Part shown: positions 7,464-15,217 of the stretch, piece after piece
How the letters are laid out: every line of letters begins with the position of its first letter
Position numbering within the stretch: position 1 is the first letter of the stretch
Source: Gemmataceae bacterium
GTDB lineage: Bacteria; Planctomycetota; Planctomycetia; Gemmatales; Gemmataceae
DNA length: 51,350 bases
Direction: 5' to 3'
Assembly: GCA_026419115.1 (NCBI GenBank)
Contig: JAOAAA010000008.1
Location: 1 to 51,350, forward strand
Position numbers and translations under genes: made by a program
The notes under the pieces: generated by a model
Seen by the model: only the letters and a program-made list of their open reading frames with translations
The model's database searches: none
What the model was told of the DNA's origin: nothing

Positions 7464-9340
7464 GGTTGTTTCGTGTCGTGTTTGAGATTGTCGAGGATGA
7501 CGTGGATCAAATCTTCGGTCTTCTCGGCCGAGAGTAGGAAGAAACAATAGAGCATTTCGTCTTTGGTTCCTTCTCCCCAAGTGACCCGTTTAGGTGGGGA
7601 ACTAGGATTCGAGGGATTTTCTGCAGAATTATCGAAAATCCCCTCGACGTGGAGAACCGTCCCCGCAGGGAGTTTAAAGGGCTTTTCAAAATAATACTCA
7701 TCTTGCCAATTGTAATTCCACAGAGGAATATCGATGAGGGTTTTGGTACTGCGATCGGGAAGAGTAGCCGTCACCTTGATGGCCTTGCCTAACAAATGCA
7801 TGTGAGGAACCACCCCGACCATAATGACCTCTTTAGGAAGGGTATACTGAGTGGAGCGTTTGTAGTTTTTCTCGCCTGCGGGAATATCCATTTCGTAGTT
7901 GGCTAACCAAATACTGCCGACCAATTTGGCCGATTCTTTCAGGGCCTCTTTCACGGGTTTTTTGACGAAATACAGGCCGATTTCGGATTGATCGGTTTCC
8001 TTTTTTCCAGTGGGGTGATAGTGCATCTGCAAAACGAGGTCCGAACCTTTCTTGAGGTAACGCCCCATCCCGTTGGGTAAGGGTCTAGGGGTATTGCCGA
8101 CGGACCAGCCCCCCAAGGCGCCCGAAGGGAAAAAGCCCGGCCCCGCAAAGTTCGAGTATCCCGGTTCAGGTGTCGCCTGATCCAATTTGCGCGCGGTTCC
8201 CGTTTCGTCTAAAAACAAAACGGCATGGTGGGCGACCCGTTTATTACCCGGATGAAACTCCACCGCAGCCACGAGCTTATCTTCTGGAATATCGATGGGG
8301 ATAACAAAATTCTGAAGCAGGTCGGGACCATCGGCAGGGATCGTGAATGGCGTGGTCATTTTCACAATCAAATCGGGTTTGCCGAGTTGCCACCCAACAG
8401 CAAATGGGGGGGGGGCAGGTAAATCTTGCTGATCTCCCTGTGGTTGGCCATTCTCGGCCCATTCTTTCAGAATCCGAAGTTCCTCTGCGGTTAACCAGCG
8501 TTCGCCGACCAATTTCTCATGCCCTGCGGCAGGCATCCAAGGTGGCATGAGCCGATCTTGTGTCACTCGAGCAATTTGTTTGGCTCTTTTGGCAACCTGC
8601 TCGTAAGTGGCTAACTCGAACGGGGCGATTTGACCTTCACGATGGCAATTCAAACAACGGGAATAAATAATGGGGGCCACATCGCGAGAGTAGGTCCATT
8701 TGGGTTTTTCAGTCGGCTTGGGAAGTGCTTCAATCAAGCAACCAATCGTGGGGGTTTGCGCCACGGGGGCCGGCTTCCCTGCCAACGTAGCCGTAATGGC
8801 ATCGGCCAAATAGTGCTTATCCGTGACCAAACGACGCCGACTTAATGCCTGCCAAGTGTTATCGATGGCCCCACTATAAACGAGTTGATTCTGGCTATCC
8901 AAAACAAACGACTGCGGAACATGCGTGGGTTTTAACGCTTTGACTAACATTCCTGAACCATCGAACAAAATCGGGAAGGTCAGTTTAAAGTCCGCAAAGC
9001 CCTGAGCTGCTTTTTGACGGGTGATGGTGGAATCGTAGATCACTCCGAAAAAATCGACCTTGGCTTTGTGGGCTTCGTAAAGATCGTTGAGAGTACGGGA
9101 ATAACTATTCGAGATGGGGCATTCATACGAAAGAAAAACAAACACCCGAGGTCGTTGCCCATCGTTTTGCCCCAAGTCAAAATGTTTTCCGCTTAAGTCG
9201 AACAGGCTAAACGGTGTGAGCGGAGCATTCTTCTGAGCCGAGGGAACCAAAGGGAGCGTCTCGGCCCGACCCGTGAAAGGAACGCCGAGTGTCAAAACCC
9301 ATGTTGAAAACAAAATCGCTTTAGGAATCGATGGCAGCAT
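7442..9340 (-). CDS. Secreted fusion: redoxin + c-type haem motif + copper type II monooxygenase-like (PHM) domain
   Basis: This is a 632-residue protein. A signal peptide spans about residues 1-26. Residues ~38-190 form a thioredoxin/AhpC-like redoxin domain with a single Cys at the usual site (ECPISN). A CLNCH haem-binding motif follows at 229-233 with a distal PPW. Residues ~320-610 resemble the peptidylglycine monooxygenase (copper type II, ascorbate-dependent) fold, with HH 371-372, HYH 440-442 and HMH 513-515 as likely copper ligands. The product is probably a periplasmic electron-transfer/oxidation protein; the substrate is unknown. A paralogue without the redoxin domain lies at 20.1-21.6 kb. 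The G10 run at 8406-8415 encodes Pro-Pro-Pro. Confidence 0.93.
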   Translation of the reverse strand: MLPSIPKAILFSTWVLTLGVPFTGRAETLPLVPSAQKNAPLTPFSLFDLSGKHFDLGQNDGQRPRVFVFLSYECPISNSYSRTLNDLYEAHKAKVDFFGVIYDSTITRQKAAQGFADFKLTFPILFDGSGMLVKALKPTHVPQSFVLDSQNQLVYSGAIDNTWQALSRRRLVTDKHYLADAITATLAGKPAPVAQTPTIGCLIEALPKPTEKPKWTYSRDVAPIIYSRCLNCHREGQIAPFELATYEQVAKRAKQIARVTQDRLMPPWMPAAGHEKLVGERWLTAEELRILKEWAENGQPQGDQQDLPAPPPFAVGWQLGKPDLIVKMTTPFTIPADGPDLLQNFVIPIDIPEDKLVAAVEFHPGNKRVAHHAVLFLDETGTARKLDQATPEPGYSNFAGPGFFPSGALGGWSVGNTPRPLPNGMGRYLKKGSDLVLQMHYHPTGKKETDQSEIGLYFVKKPVKEALKESAKLVGSIWLANYEMDIPAGEKNYKRSTQYTLPKEVIMVGVVPHMHLLGKAIKVTATLPDRSTKTLIDIPLWNYNWQDEYYFEKPFKLPAGTVLHVEGIFDNSAENPSNPSSPPKRVTWGEGTKDEMLYCFFLLSAEKTEDLIHVILDNLKHDTKQPRKKIEK

Positions 9341-9534
9341 GATTTGAGAATTCCAACAAGTTTATTCAAGAAAGCTCTAGTATTATCTACTTGAGTATGC
9401 GAGGTGAGGTTTCAGATTGGCAGGAAGATGTCCCAGAAGTACACTTGGAAACTTCATCGAAATCTGCTAATAAATGAACCTATCGAGATTGAAAAAAATC
9501 GAAGCAAAGTGCCGTGAATTAGAAAAGGTGAGTT

Positions 9535-10281
9535 ATGGCAGGCCATTCCCATTGGGCAAACATCGCAAGAAAGAAAAGTGTAGTCGATGCCAAACGTGGT
9601 AAGCTGTTCAGCAAATTATCCCGTTACATTATCATTGCTGCCCGAGCCGGTGGGGGAGACCCTGACACGAACCTGAAACTCCGTTACGCCATTGACAAAG
9701 CTCGCGCGGTTTCGATGCCGCGCGAGAATATCGAACGGGCCATCAAGCGAGGTACCGGCGAACTCGATGGCGCAGTGATGGAAGAAATCACCTACGAGGG
9801 CTTCGGGGCCGGAAATGTCGCGATCATCTGCGATGTGATGACCGACAATCGCAATCGGACCAATGGAGAAGTGCGCAAAATCTTCGAGAAAGGCGGCGGG
9901 GTCATGGCAGGCCCCGGAAGTGTGGCCTATCTGTTTGAACGAAAGGGGGTCATTCACGTTCCGTTGAATGCGATTTCGGAAGATGCTCTGATGAACCTCA
10001 TCCTCGAAGCCGGTGCCGAAGATATGAAAACCTCCCCCGAAGGTTACGAGATCACCACAGACGTTTCGAGTTTCACCGCAGTCCAACAAGCACTCGAAAA
10101 GGCCAAAATCACCCCTTCCAATGCGGAGCTAGCACAGGTCCCGAAGGCTTGGGTCGATGTCGATGTGGAAACCGGAAAGAAAGTCGTGAAACTGATTGAA
10201 GCCCTTGACGATCATGATGACATCAATGCCGTCTTCTGCAATGCCAATCTCACCCCCGAAATGTACGCCGAAGAGGAATAA
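9535..10281 (+). CDS. yebC: YebC/PmpR-family (TACO1-like) translation/regulatory factor
   Basis: This 248-residue protein is a full-length member of the YebC/TACO1 family. It begins MAGHSHWANIARKK, with KRGKLFSKLSR-like wording close behind, and carries the conserved ARAVSMPRENIERAIKRG and YEGFG segments. Family members act in the cytoplasm as ribosome-associated factors that ease translation of hard motifs or as transcription regulators. The ATG at 9535 has AGGTGA a few bases upstream. It stands alone here; ruvC, often next to yebC elsewhere, is not present. Confidence 0.97.
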   Translation: MAGHSHWANIARKKSVVDAKRGKLFSKLSRYIIIAARAGGGDPDTNLKLRYAIDKARAVSMPRENIERAIKRGTGELDGAVMEEITYEGFGAGNVAIICDVMTDNRNRTNGEVRKIFEKGGGVMAGPGSVAYLFERKGVIHVPLNAISEDALMNLILEAGAEDMKTSPEGYEITTDVSSFTAVQQALEKAKITPSNAELAQVPKAWVDVDVETGKKVVKLIEALDDHDDINAVFCNANLTPEMYAEEE

Positions 10282-10530
10282 TCCTCTCCCCGTCGTTCGT
10301 TCCTCGTTATGGTCCGTTTCCCCTCTCATCTAACTCAATCTCACGGTCGATTACGGATCGTTTCGCTTTCCCCTCCCTTTTACCTCACCTTCATTCATGT
10401 TCACCGCCCCTTAAAAAGTATCTCTCCCTGAGGGTATTTCTCTCAAAAAGACGCGGGAACCGCGAAATCGAACATGGTGTCCAGTTACTTCATGTTCATC
10501 AAGATGATGGGATTAGTCAAGTTATAGGGG

Positions 10531-10547
10531 TGGTCAAAAATTGACCA
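10531..10547. promoter_or_regulatory. Perfect palindrome TGGTCAA-N3-TTGACCA, possible operator
   Basis: The arms at 10531-10537 and 10541-10547 are exact inverted copies around AAA. It lies about 270 bp before the kinase start. A similar but imperfect sequence (TGGTCAA, 3 bases, TTGAC) is found at 28549-28566 before the Fis-type regulator, although there it spans a duplication junction. Confidence 0.4.
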
Positions 10548-10701
10548 GATTCAGTTGAATTGAACCCCGATCAAAATTCTCCAAATGTCCAAATCAGCAC
10601 AATAGCATATAATTTCCCTAAATTACTTAATCGATAGAGTTTTCTTAACCGATATAAACAACTTAAAATCGATACATTTGATTTTGTCCCTACGATACGA
10701 T

Positions 10702-10730
10702 TTGACAGAATCTCAGGTCTGACCTAAGTA
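10702..10730 (+). promoter_or_regulatory. Candidate promoter with an 11-bp palindrome in the spacer
   Basis: TTGACA (10702-10707) is followed by 17 bp and TAAGTA (10725-10730), a poor -10 element. Within the spacer AGGTCTGACCT (10715-10725) is a perfect palindrome that could be a repressor site. It lies about 70 bp upstream of the kinase start. Confidence 0.3.
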
Positions 10731-10798
10731 AAGGTATTGCAAGAAAAATTATACTTTTCCGAATTATTGCACCAGCAATAGTGAATTGAGATACGGTT

Positions 10799-11929
10799 TT
10801 GGGCACAGTAACTCCGACGAACCGACTTAACCTCATCTGCCAAATTTTGGCGGGTACAGGCTCCGTTGCGTCTGCAACGAGTCTGCTGGAACAAATTTGT
10901 ACGGTATTTCAATTGAGTGGGGCCGGAATCCGTTGGCCTGCAGACGGACCGGCCCGACTGGAGGTCGAACAAGGTTCTAACCAAGGCGCAATTCGATACC
11001 CATTACATCCTGCAGGGGAGCGACCCGGCCTTTTTTGGATCGTGCCGGAAAATAACAAGCCGAACGAAACCGATCATGCCTTTTACAAATTATTGGCGCA
11101 GGCGTTAGCTCGCTCTCCCTATTTGATTAGCTGGCTGGGCAGTAACGTGGAAGCGATTCGGAACGCCCAAAGACTGGATGATGCCGGTCGAGTGGCAGGG
11201 CGGATTGCCCATGATTTTGACAACGTGTTGCTAGGAACGGTGGGGTTCGCGCAATTGGCACAAGGTGCGTTACCGCCCAATCATCCTGCCTATGCGCACC
11301 TGACAGAGTCGATTCAGGCTGCCCAAGCCGGCGTGAAATACTGCCAACAATTACACCAACTGGGACGGGCCGGAACAACTCGCCCCGCTCCCAGCGATAT
11401 TGGCTCGATCTTAACACGAGAAAAAGCCCGACTCGAGACCGCCTTTCCGAAAGTTCTCTTCGATTTTGAAATCCCCAAAGGATTTTCTCCCGTGGCCATT
11501 GAAAATGGTGCCTTGGGGCTAATTTTCTCACATCTGCTGGATAATGCTGCCGAAGCCAGCCCCACTGGGGGAACGGTCTCGGTGACGATGGAAAAAATCA
11601 ACCTCAGTGAGGAAGAAGCCCGAACCTATCTCGGAAGTGCCTCGGCCGGTGAGCATGCCCTAATTCATATTTCGGATCAAGGACCCGGCATCGGTGAAGA
11701 GAGTCGCCGCCGATTATTTGTCGAACCGTTCTTTACCACAAAATTCCGCCATCGGGGGCTGGGGCTACCGGTGGTTTATCGAATACTTTATGCCCATCGC
11801 GGCGGAGTCCGAATCGATTCCGCACCCCACCAAGGAACCACGGTTCACTTGGTGTTACCCCTTGCTATCACACGGGGAAGTTTTGTCTCCCCGACTCAAT
11901 CAACAACATCTGGAGTGACTGCATCATGA
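10799..11929 (+). CDS. Soluble sensor histidine kinase (His-Asp phosphorelay)
   Basis: This is a 376-residue protein without membrane segments. Residues ~10-110 look like a degraded GAF/PAS-type input region. The H-box is RIAHDFDNVLLG with His138. The ATPase part carries the N-box HLLDNAAEA (Asn249), DQGPGI at 293-298 and a G2 box RGLGLP at 319-324. It should autophosphorylate and pass phosphate to the response regulator encoded next. The TTG at 10799 is the only reasonable start after an in-frame stop at 10787-10789. Its stop overlaps the next ATG (ATGA), so both proteins are translationally coupled. Confidence 0.92.
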   Translation: MGTVTPTNRLNLICQILAGTGSVASATSLLEQICTVFQLSGAGIRWPADGPARLEVEQGSNQGAIRYPLHPAGERPGLFWIVPENNKPNETDHAFYKLLAQALARSPYLISWLGSNVEAIRNAQRLDDAGRVAGRIAHDFDNVLLGTVGFAQLAQGALPPNHPAYAHLTESIQAAQAGVKYCQQLHQLGRAGTTRPAPSDIGSILTREKARLETAFPKVLFDFEIPKGFSPVAIENGALGLIFSHLLDNAAEASPTGGTVSVTMEKINLSEEEARTYLGSASAGEHALIHISDQGPGIGEESRRRLFVEPFFTTKFRHRGLGLPVVYRILYAHRGGVRIDSAPHQGTTVHLVLPLAITRGSFVSPTQSTTSGVTAS

Positions 11930-12627
11930 CCGTCCGTACCCCGTATCCGCCGAGTCTTGTCGAACAAAGCCGACCCAAAGTTTCCCCGAATGCGGGTTTG
12001 GCCGATTTTCAAGCCGCTGGTGAAATTCGTCTTCTCATTCTCGACGATGATCCTGCCATTTGTGCTTTTATTCGCACGTTGCTTGGGAACGATGAATTCA
12101 TGATCGATACCCTTTCCGACCCCACATTGGTGGAAGGTTGGCTGAAAGGTCAACAGTATCAGATGATCATTATGGATTACATGCTTCCCGGCTTGAATAC
12201 CGAGCAGGTGTTTGAATGGATTCGCGATCACCAACCCGATGCCAGCGTGATTGTTGTGACCGCTTTCCCCTCGGTCGAAAGTGCCCTCTCGTGCTTGCGG
12301 GCCCGCACTTACGACTACCTCACGAAGCCTTTCCAACCCGAGCAACTCCGTAGCTTGGTGGTTCGTTGCCTTGAGAGCAAGGGGTTATTGCGGATGACGG
12401 AAGATGCCCTGCGAGAAACCCTTGGAGCTGTGATTCGTGAACGCCGCAAAGCCCTGAAGATGACCCTTCAACTGATGTCCGACAAGACCAAGGTTTCTCT
12501 CGGCTATCTCTCGCAGATTGAACTCGGCAAAAACTCCGCTTCTATTGAAACCTTGTACAAGATTTGTCTCGCTTTGGGAATAAAAATGTCGGACCTGTTC
12601 ACAGCGGTACAAGGCAAGAACGGTTAA
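11926..12627 (+). CDS. Response regulator with an Xre-type helix-turn-helix output domain
   Basis: This is a 233-residue protein. Residues ~34-150 are a receiver domain with acidic cluster DDD (40-42), phospho-acceptor Asp84 (IIMDYMLPG), Thr112 and Lys134 (YLTKPF). Residues ~165-227 are an Xre/Cro-type HTH: LGAVIRERRKALKMTLQLMSD, with recognition helix SLGYLSQIELGKNSASIETLYKIC. Xre outputs on receivers are much rarer than OmpR, NarL or Fis types. It is coupled to the kinase gene by an ATGA overlap and is its likely partner. A role in autoregulation through the palindromes upstream is plausible but not shown. Confidence 0.95.
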   Translation: MTVRTPYPPSLVEQSRPKVSPNAGLADFQAAGEIRLLILDDDPAICAFIRTLLGNDEFMIDTLSDPTLVEGWLKGQQYQMIIMDYMLPGLNTEQVFEWIRDHQPDASVIVVTAFPSVESALSCLRARTYDYLTKPFQPEQLRSLVVRCLESKGLLRMTEDALRETLGAVIRERRKALKMTLQLMSDKTKVSLGYLSQIELGKNSASIETLYKICLALGIKMSDLFTAVQGKNG

Positions 12628-12648
12628 GCGCCATCGCTCCTTTCCCGA

Positions 12649-13542
12649 TCAAACCCCGAGAGTCACTTCGATCGACGCCTCGGGACTATTTTCAAATTGA
12701 CCTAACTGCTCGTTCCATTTGCGGCGGTGAATTCGCAGTCGATCTTCCTCAAGCTCGTAAATGGCATAACTCCAACGGGTTGATTGGGTCATACTCCCTG
12801 CACAACACAGGTGAAAAGGTCGATCGCCCTCGGCAGGGAGAAAATAAGGGGTATGGCGATGGCCATGCACCCATAAGCGAACCCCATGCTGGCGAGCAAT
12901 CTCGGCGAGTTGTTGAGCATCGCGGCAACGACGCCACCGATGTTCTTTTTTCCCACTTTCGAGCAATAAAGGATAATGGGTCACCAAGATTTTGGGTTCT
13001 TCGGAAAGTTGTTTGAATAACTCGATCAATAAACTCCGTTGCTTTTTCCCGACCCGTCCCCGAGAATCCCAAGGGACCGAATTGGGTTGAGCACTATTCA
13101 CCATCACCAGCCAATAATTTCCGACCTTTTTGGCAAACGGATAAGGCCAAGGGCCGACTCGAATCCCTTGGAGCCATTTGGCAAACGTGGCCTCGAAAAG
13201 CCCACTTCGACGCGATCGACGAGTGTAGTAATCGTGATTGCCGGGGGTCGCTACACCTTCGGGAAGCACCTCGAAATTGCCAAACGTCTGCATTAATGTT
13301 TGATATTCCCGTTTCAAACCCAACGTAGTGGCATCCCCTGTGAAAATGACGTGGTCGAAACGCTCGTTCTTGAGTTCCTCAAGGAATTGTCCGAGGATCG
13401 TTTCGGCTTGAGCAAAACTCTTGCGGCGACGCCCTTGGTGGTTCAACCAGCCTATGAGCCGTTTACTCAGATAATCGCGGATCGTTAAACCCAAAGGGGT
13501 AGCGGTGAGATGCAAGTCAGAAAAATGTGCCAAACGGATCAC
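12649..13542 (-). CDS. Calcineurin-like metallophosphoesterase
   Basis: This is a 297-residue protein. Dinuclear metal motifs appear in the order expected: DLHL near the start (FSDLHL), FTGDAT, PGNHDYY, a late His (VTHYPLL) and GHRH (WVHGHRHTPY). It may cleave phosphodiesters or phosphomonoesters such as cyclic nucleotides or UDP-diacylglucosamine; the substrate is unknown. The frame is open to an ATG at 13581, but GTG 13542 is preceded by GAGAG about 6 nt upstream and begins close to the first motif, so it is the better start. It is divergent from the FabG-like gene, whose start lies about 55 bp away. Confidence 0.9.
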   Translation of the reverse strand: MIRLAHFSDLHLTATPLGLTIRDYLSKRLIGWLNHQGRRRKSFAQAETILGQFLEELKNERFDHVIFTGDATTLGLKREYQTLMQTFGNFEVLPEGVATPGNHDYYTRRSRRSGLFEATFAKWLQGIRVGPWPYPFAKKVGNYWLVMVNSAQPNSVPWDSRGRVGKKQRSLLIELFKQLSEEPKILVTHYPLLLESGKKEHRWRRCRDAQQLAEIARQHGVRLWVHGHRHTPYFLPAEGDRPFHLCCAGSMTQSTRWSYAIYELEEDRLRIHRRKWNEQLGQFENSPEASIEVTLGV

Positions 13543-13597
13543 AACATCTCTCAAAAGGATAAAACAACTTTGCCCAAACATTCACAAAGGAACGACC

Positions 13598-14356
13598 ATG
13601 ATACGATACGATTTTTCAGGGAAAGTGGCCTTGGTGACGGGTTCCTCACGGGGGATAGGTGCCGCAATTCTCGAGCAATTCGCCCGCGCGGGGGCCACCT
13701 GCATTTTGCATTATTGGGATGATCCGAATGGCAGCAATCGAGCCGATGCTGTTGCCCACGCGCAAAAATGCTCGGCGTTGGGGTCAACGGTCCATACCTA
13801 CGCAGCCGATGTTCGCCACACGGCTGAGGTGAACCAACTGATGGCATTCATCAAAGAACAAGTCGGTGGGCTTGATATTGTCGTGAATAATGCCGGTATC
13901 CTTCGCGATCGGACTTTGCGCAAAATGACCGAAGAAGATTGGGACGCCGTGTTAGATACCAATCTCGATGGCGTTTTCCGCGTATGCAAAGCCAGTTTGG
14001 ATATTCTTCGCGATCAAGGGCGTATCGTGAACATTGCTTCCATCGCGGGCTTGTTTCCTTTTCATGGGCAAGCGAACTACGCAGCCGCCAAAGCGGGGGT
14101 CATTGCACTTACCAAGGTCTTGGCCAAAGAATTAGCCCGTCGAAAAATCACCGTCAATGCGATTGCGCCGGGGATTGTGCAAACCTCGATGATCGGCGAT
14201 ATTAGGCCCGAGATGGTTGCCGAATATGAAAAACAAATCCCCATCGGCCGAATTGGGCACCCCAACGATATTGCTCATGTGGTCCTGTTCTTGGCGAGTG
14301 AAGAAACAGAATATCTCACCGGACAAGTGATTCCCGTCACGGGGGGATGGTTTTAA
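13598..14356 (+). CDS. fabG: 3-oxoacyl-ACP reductase FabG-like short-chain dehydrogenase
   Basis: This is a 252-residue classical SDR. It has TGSSRGIG for NAD(P) binding, NNAG, a catalytic Ser (IVNIASIAG) and Tyr-Lys in YAAAK. The wording around PGIVQTSM and the C-terminal YLTGQVIPVTGGW fits FabG, which reduces 3-oxoacyl-ACP in fatty acid elongation. No fab operon surrounds it, so another SDR substrate is possible. The ATG at 13598 has AAGGA about 6 nt before it. Upstream in-frame codons would overlap the divergent gene. Confidence 0.88.
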   Translation: MIRYDFSGKVALVTGSSRGIGAAILEQFARAGATCILHYWDDPNGSNRADAVAHAQKCSALGSTVHTYAADVRHTAEVNQLMAFIKEQVGGLDIVVNNAGILRDRTLRKMTEEDWDAVLDTNLDGVFRVCKASLDILRDQGRIVNIASIAGLFPFHGQANYAAAKAGVIALTKVLAKELARRKITVNAIAPGIVQTSMIGDIRPEMVAEYEKQIPIGRIGHPNDIAHVVLFLASEETEYLTGQVIPVTGGWF

Positions 14357-14451
14357 CTCTCGCGAATGAATGAGCATCACGGGGGGGATTCTCTCGAATG
14401 GGGAACGTGTGGTGTGAAGTTTCGACCTTTGGAACAGGTAGGTACTAGGGT

Positions 14452-15141
14452 ATGTCTTGGCAACGGATCGAATTATCGGGATTAGCAGCCGAGCTGTTGA
14501 TTATTCAACCCGAAAGACCTTTATTGTTGTATTTACCCCATTTCGATCAGGCTTGGCCGAGCGCTTACCCCATTTGGGAAAGGGCCTGCCAGCAAGCTCG
14601 TCTGAATTGTGTGGTACCGTTAGCGGGTGAGAGTTGGTGGACCGATCGTCCTGTTCCCCATTTTCATGATGCAATTACCCCTAGCCAATTTGTTTTGGAA
14701 CATCTTCTCCCCGAGGCTCAGAAACGCTGTCTCGCAACCGAGCAGAACCTCTTGGTCATGGGACTAGGTTCGGGGGGACATGCTGCCCTGCGGATGGCAT
14801 TTCGTTCCCCAAACGTATTCAAAGGTGTTTATGCGTGGAACGCTACCATCGACCAGCACCTTTATTGGGAACTGCGACCCGAATTACAAAGTATCTACAA
14901 AAATCGTGAAAGCTGTCGCCAAGATTCCGCCTTGTTTGCGATTCCGCAATGGGGGCTAGCTACGATTTACTTCGGATGTGAACTCGATTCTCCTAATCGA
15001 AAAGGGAACGATCGGCTTCATGAAAAACTCAATGCTCTCGGGATTACCCATACCTACACCGACGAACCTCATCCCGAGTCGATCGAATCACTCTTTCAAC
15101 AAATGGTCCAAATTCCCCGCAGCAAACGACGTTTGATCTGA
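14452..15141 (+). CDS. Esterase-D-like alpha/beta-hydrolase fold protein
   Basis: This 229-residue cytoplasmic protein has an oxyanion-type strand (LLLYLPHFDQAW), a nucleophile elbow GLGSGG (Ser in G-x-S-x-G), and a late His (EPHPES). This order suggests a small alpha/beta-hydrolase of the EstD/feruloyl-esterase type. Identity to any named enzyme is not recognised. The ATG at 14452 has a weak AGGG a few bases upstream. It is convergent with the glycoside hydrolase-like gene. Confidence 0.8.
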   Translation: MSWQRIELSGLAAELLIIQPERPLLLYLPHFDQAWPSAYPIWERACQQARLNCVVPLAGESWWTDRPVPHFHDAITPSQFVLEHLLPEAQKRCLATEQNLLVMGLGSGGHAALRMAFRSPNVFKGVYAWNATIDQHLYWELRPELQSIYKNRESCRQDSALFAIPQWGLATIYFGCELDSPNRKGNDRLHEKLNALGITHTYTDEPHPESIESLFQQMVQIPRSKRRLI

Positions 15142-15217
15142 ATGGGCTTTCACACGATCTTCTCCAAACCATTCGATGAGAGAGAGGGCCTTAAGATCGA
15201 AGAAAATAATCGGCATG

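Larger units (their letters stand above)
10282..10798. other. Long intergenic region upstream of the histidine kinase operon
   Basis: This is 517 bp without a gene. The left part is C/T-rich and the right part AT-rich. It contains a perfect 7-bp-arm palindrome at 10531-10547 and a candidate promoter with an inner palindrome at 10702-10730, both listed separately. No tRNA, riboswitch or strong terminator is visible. Confidence 0.6.
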
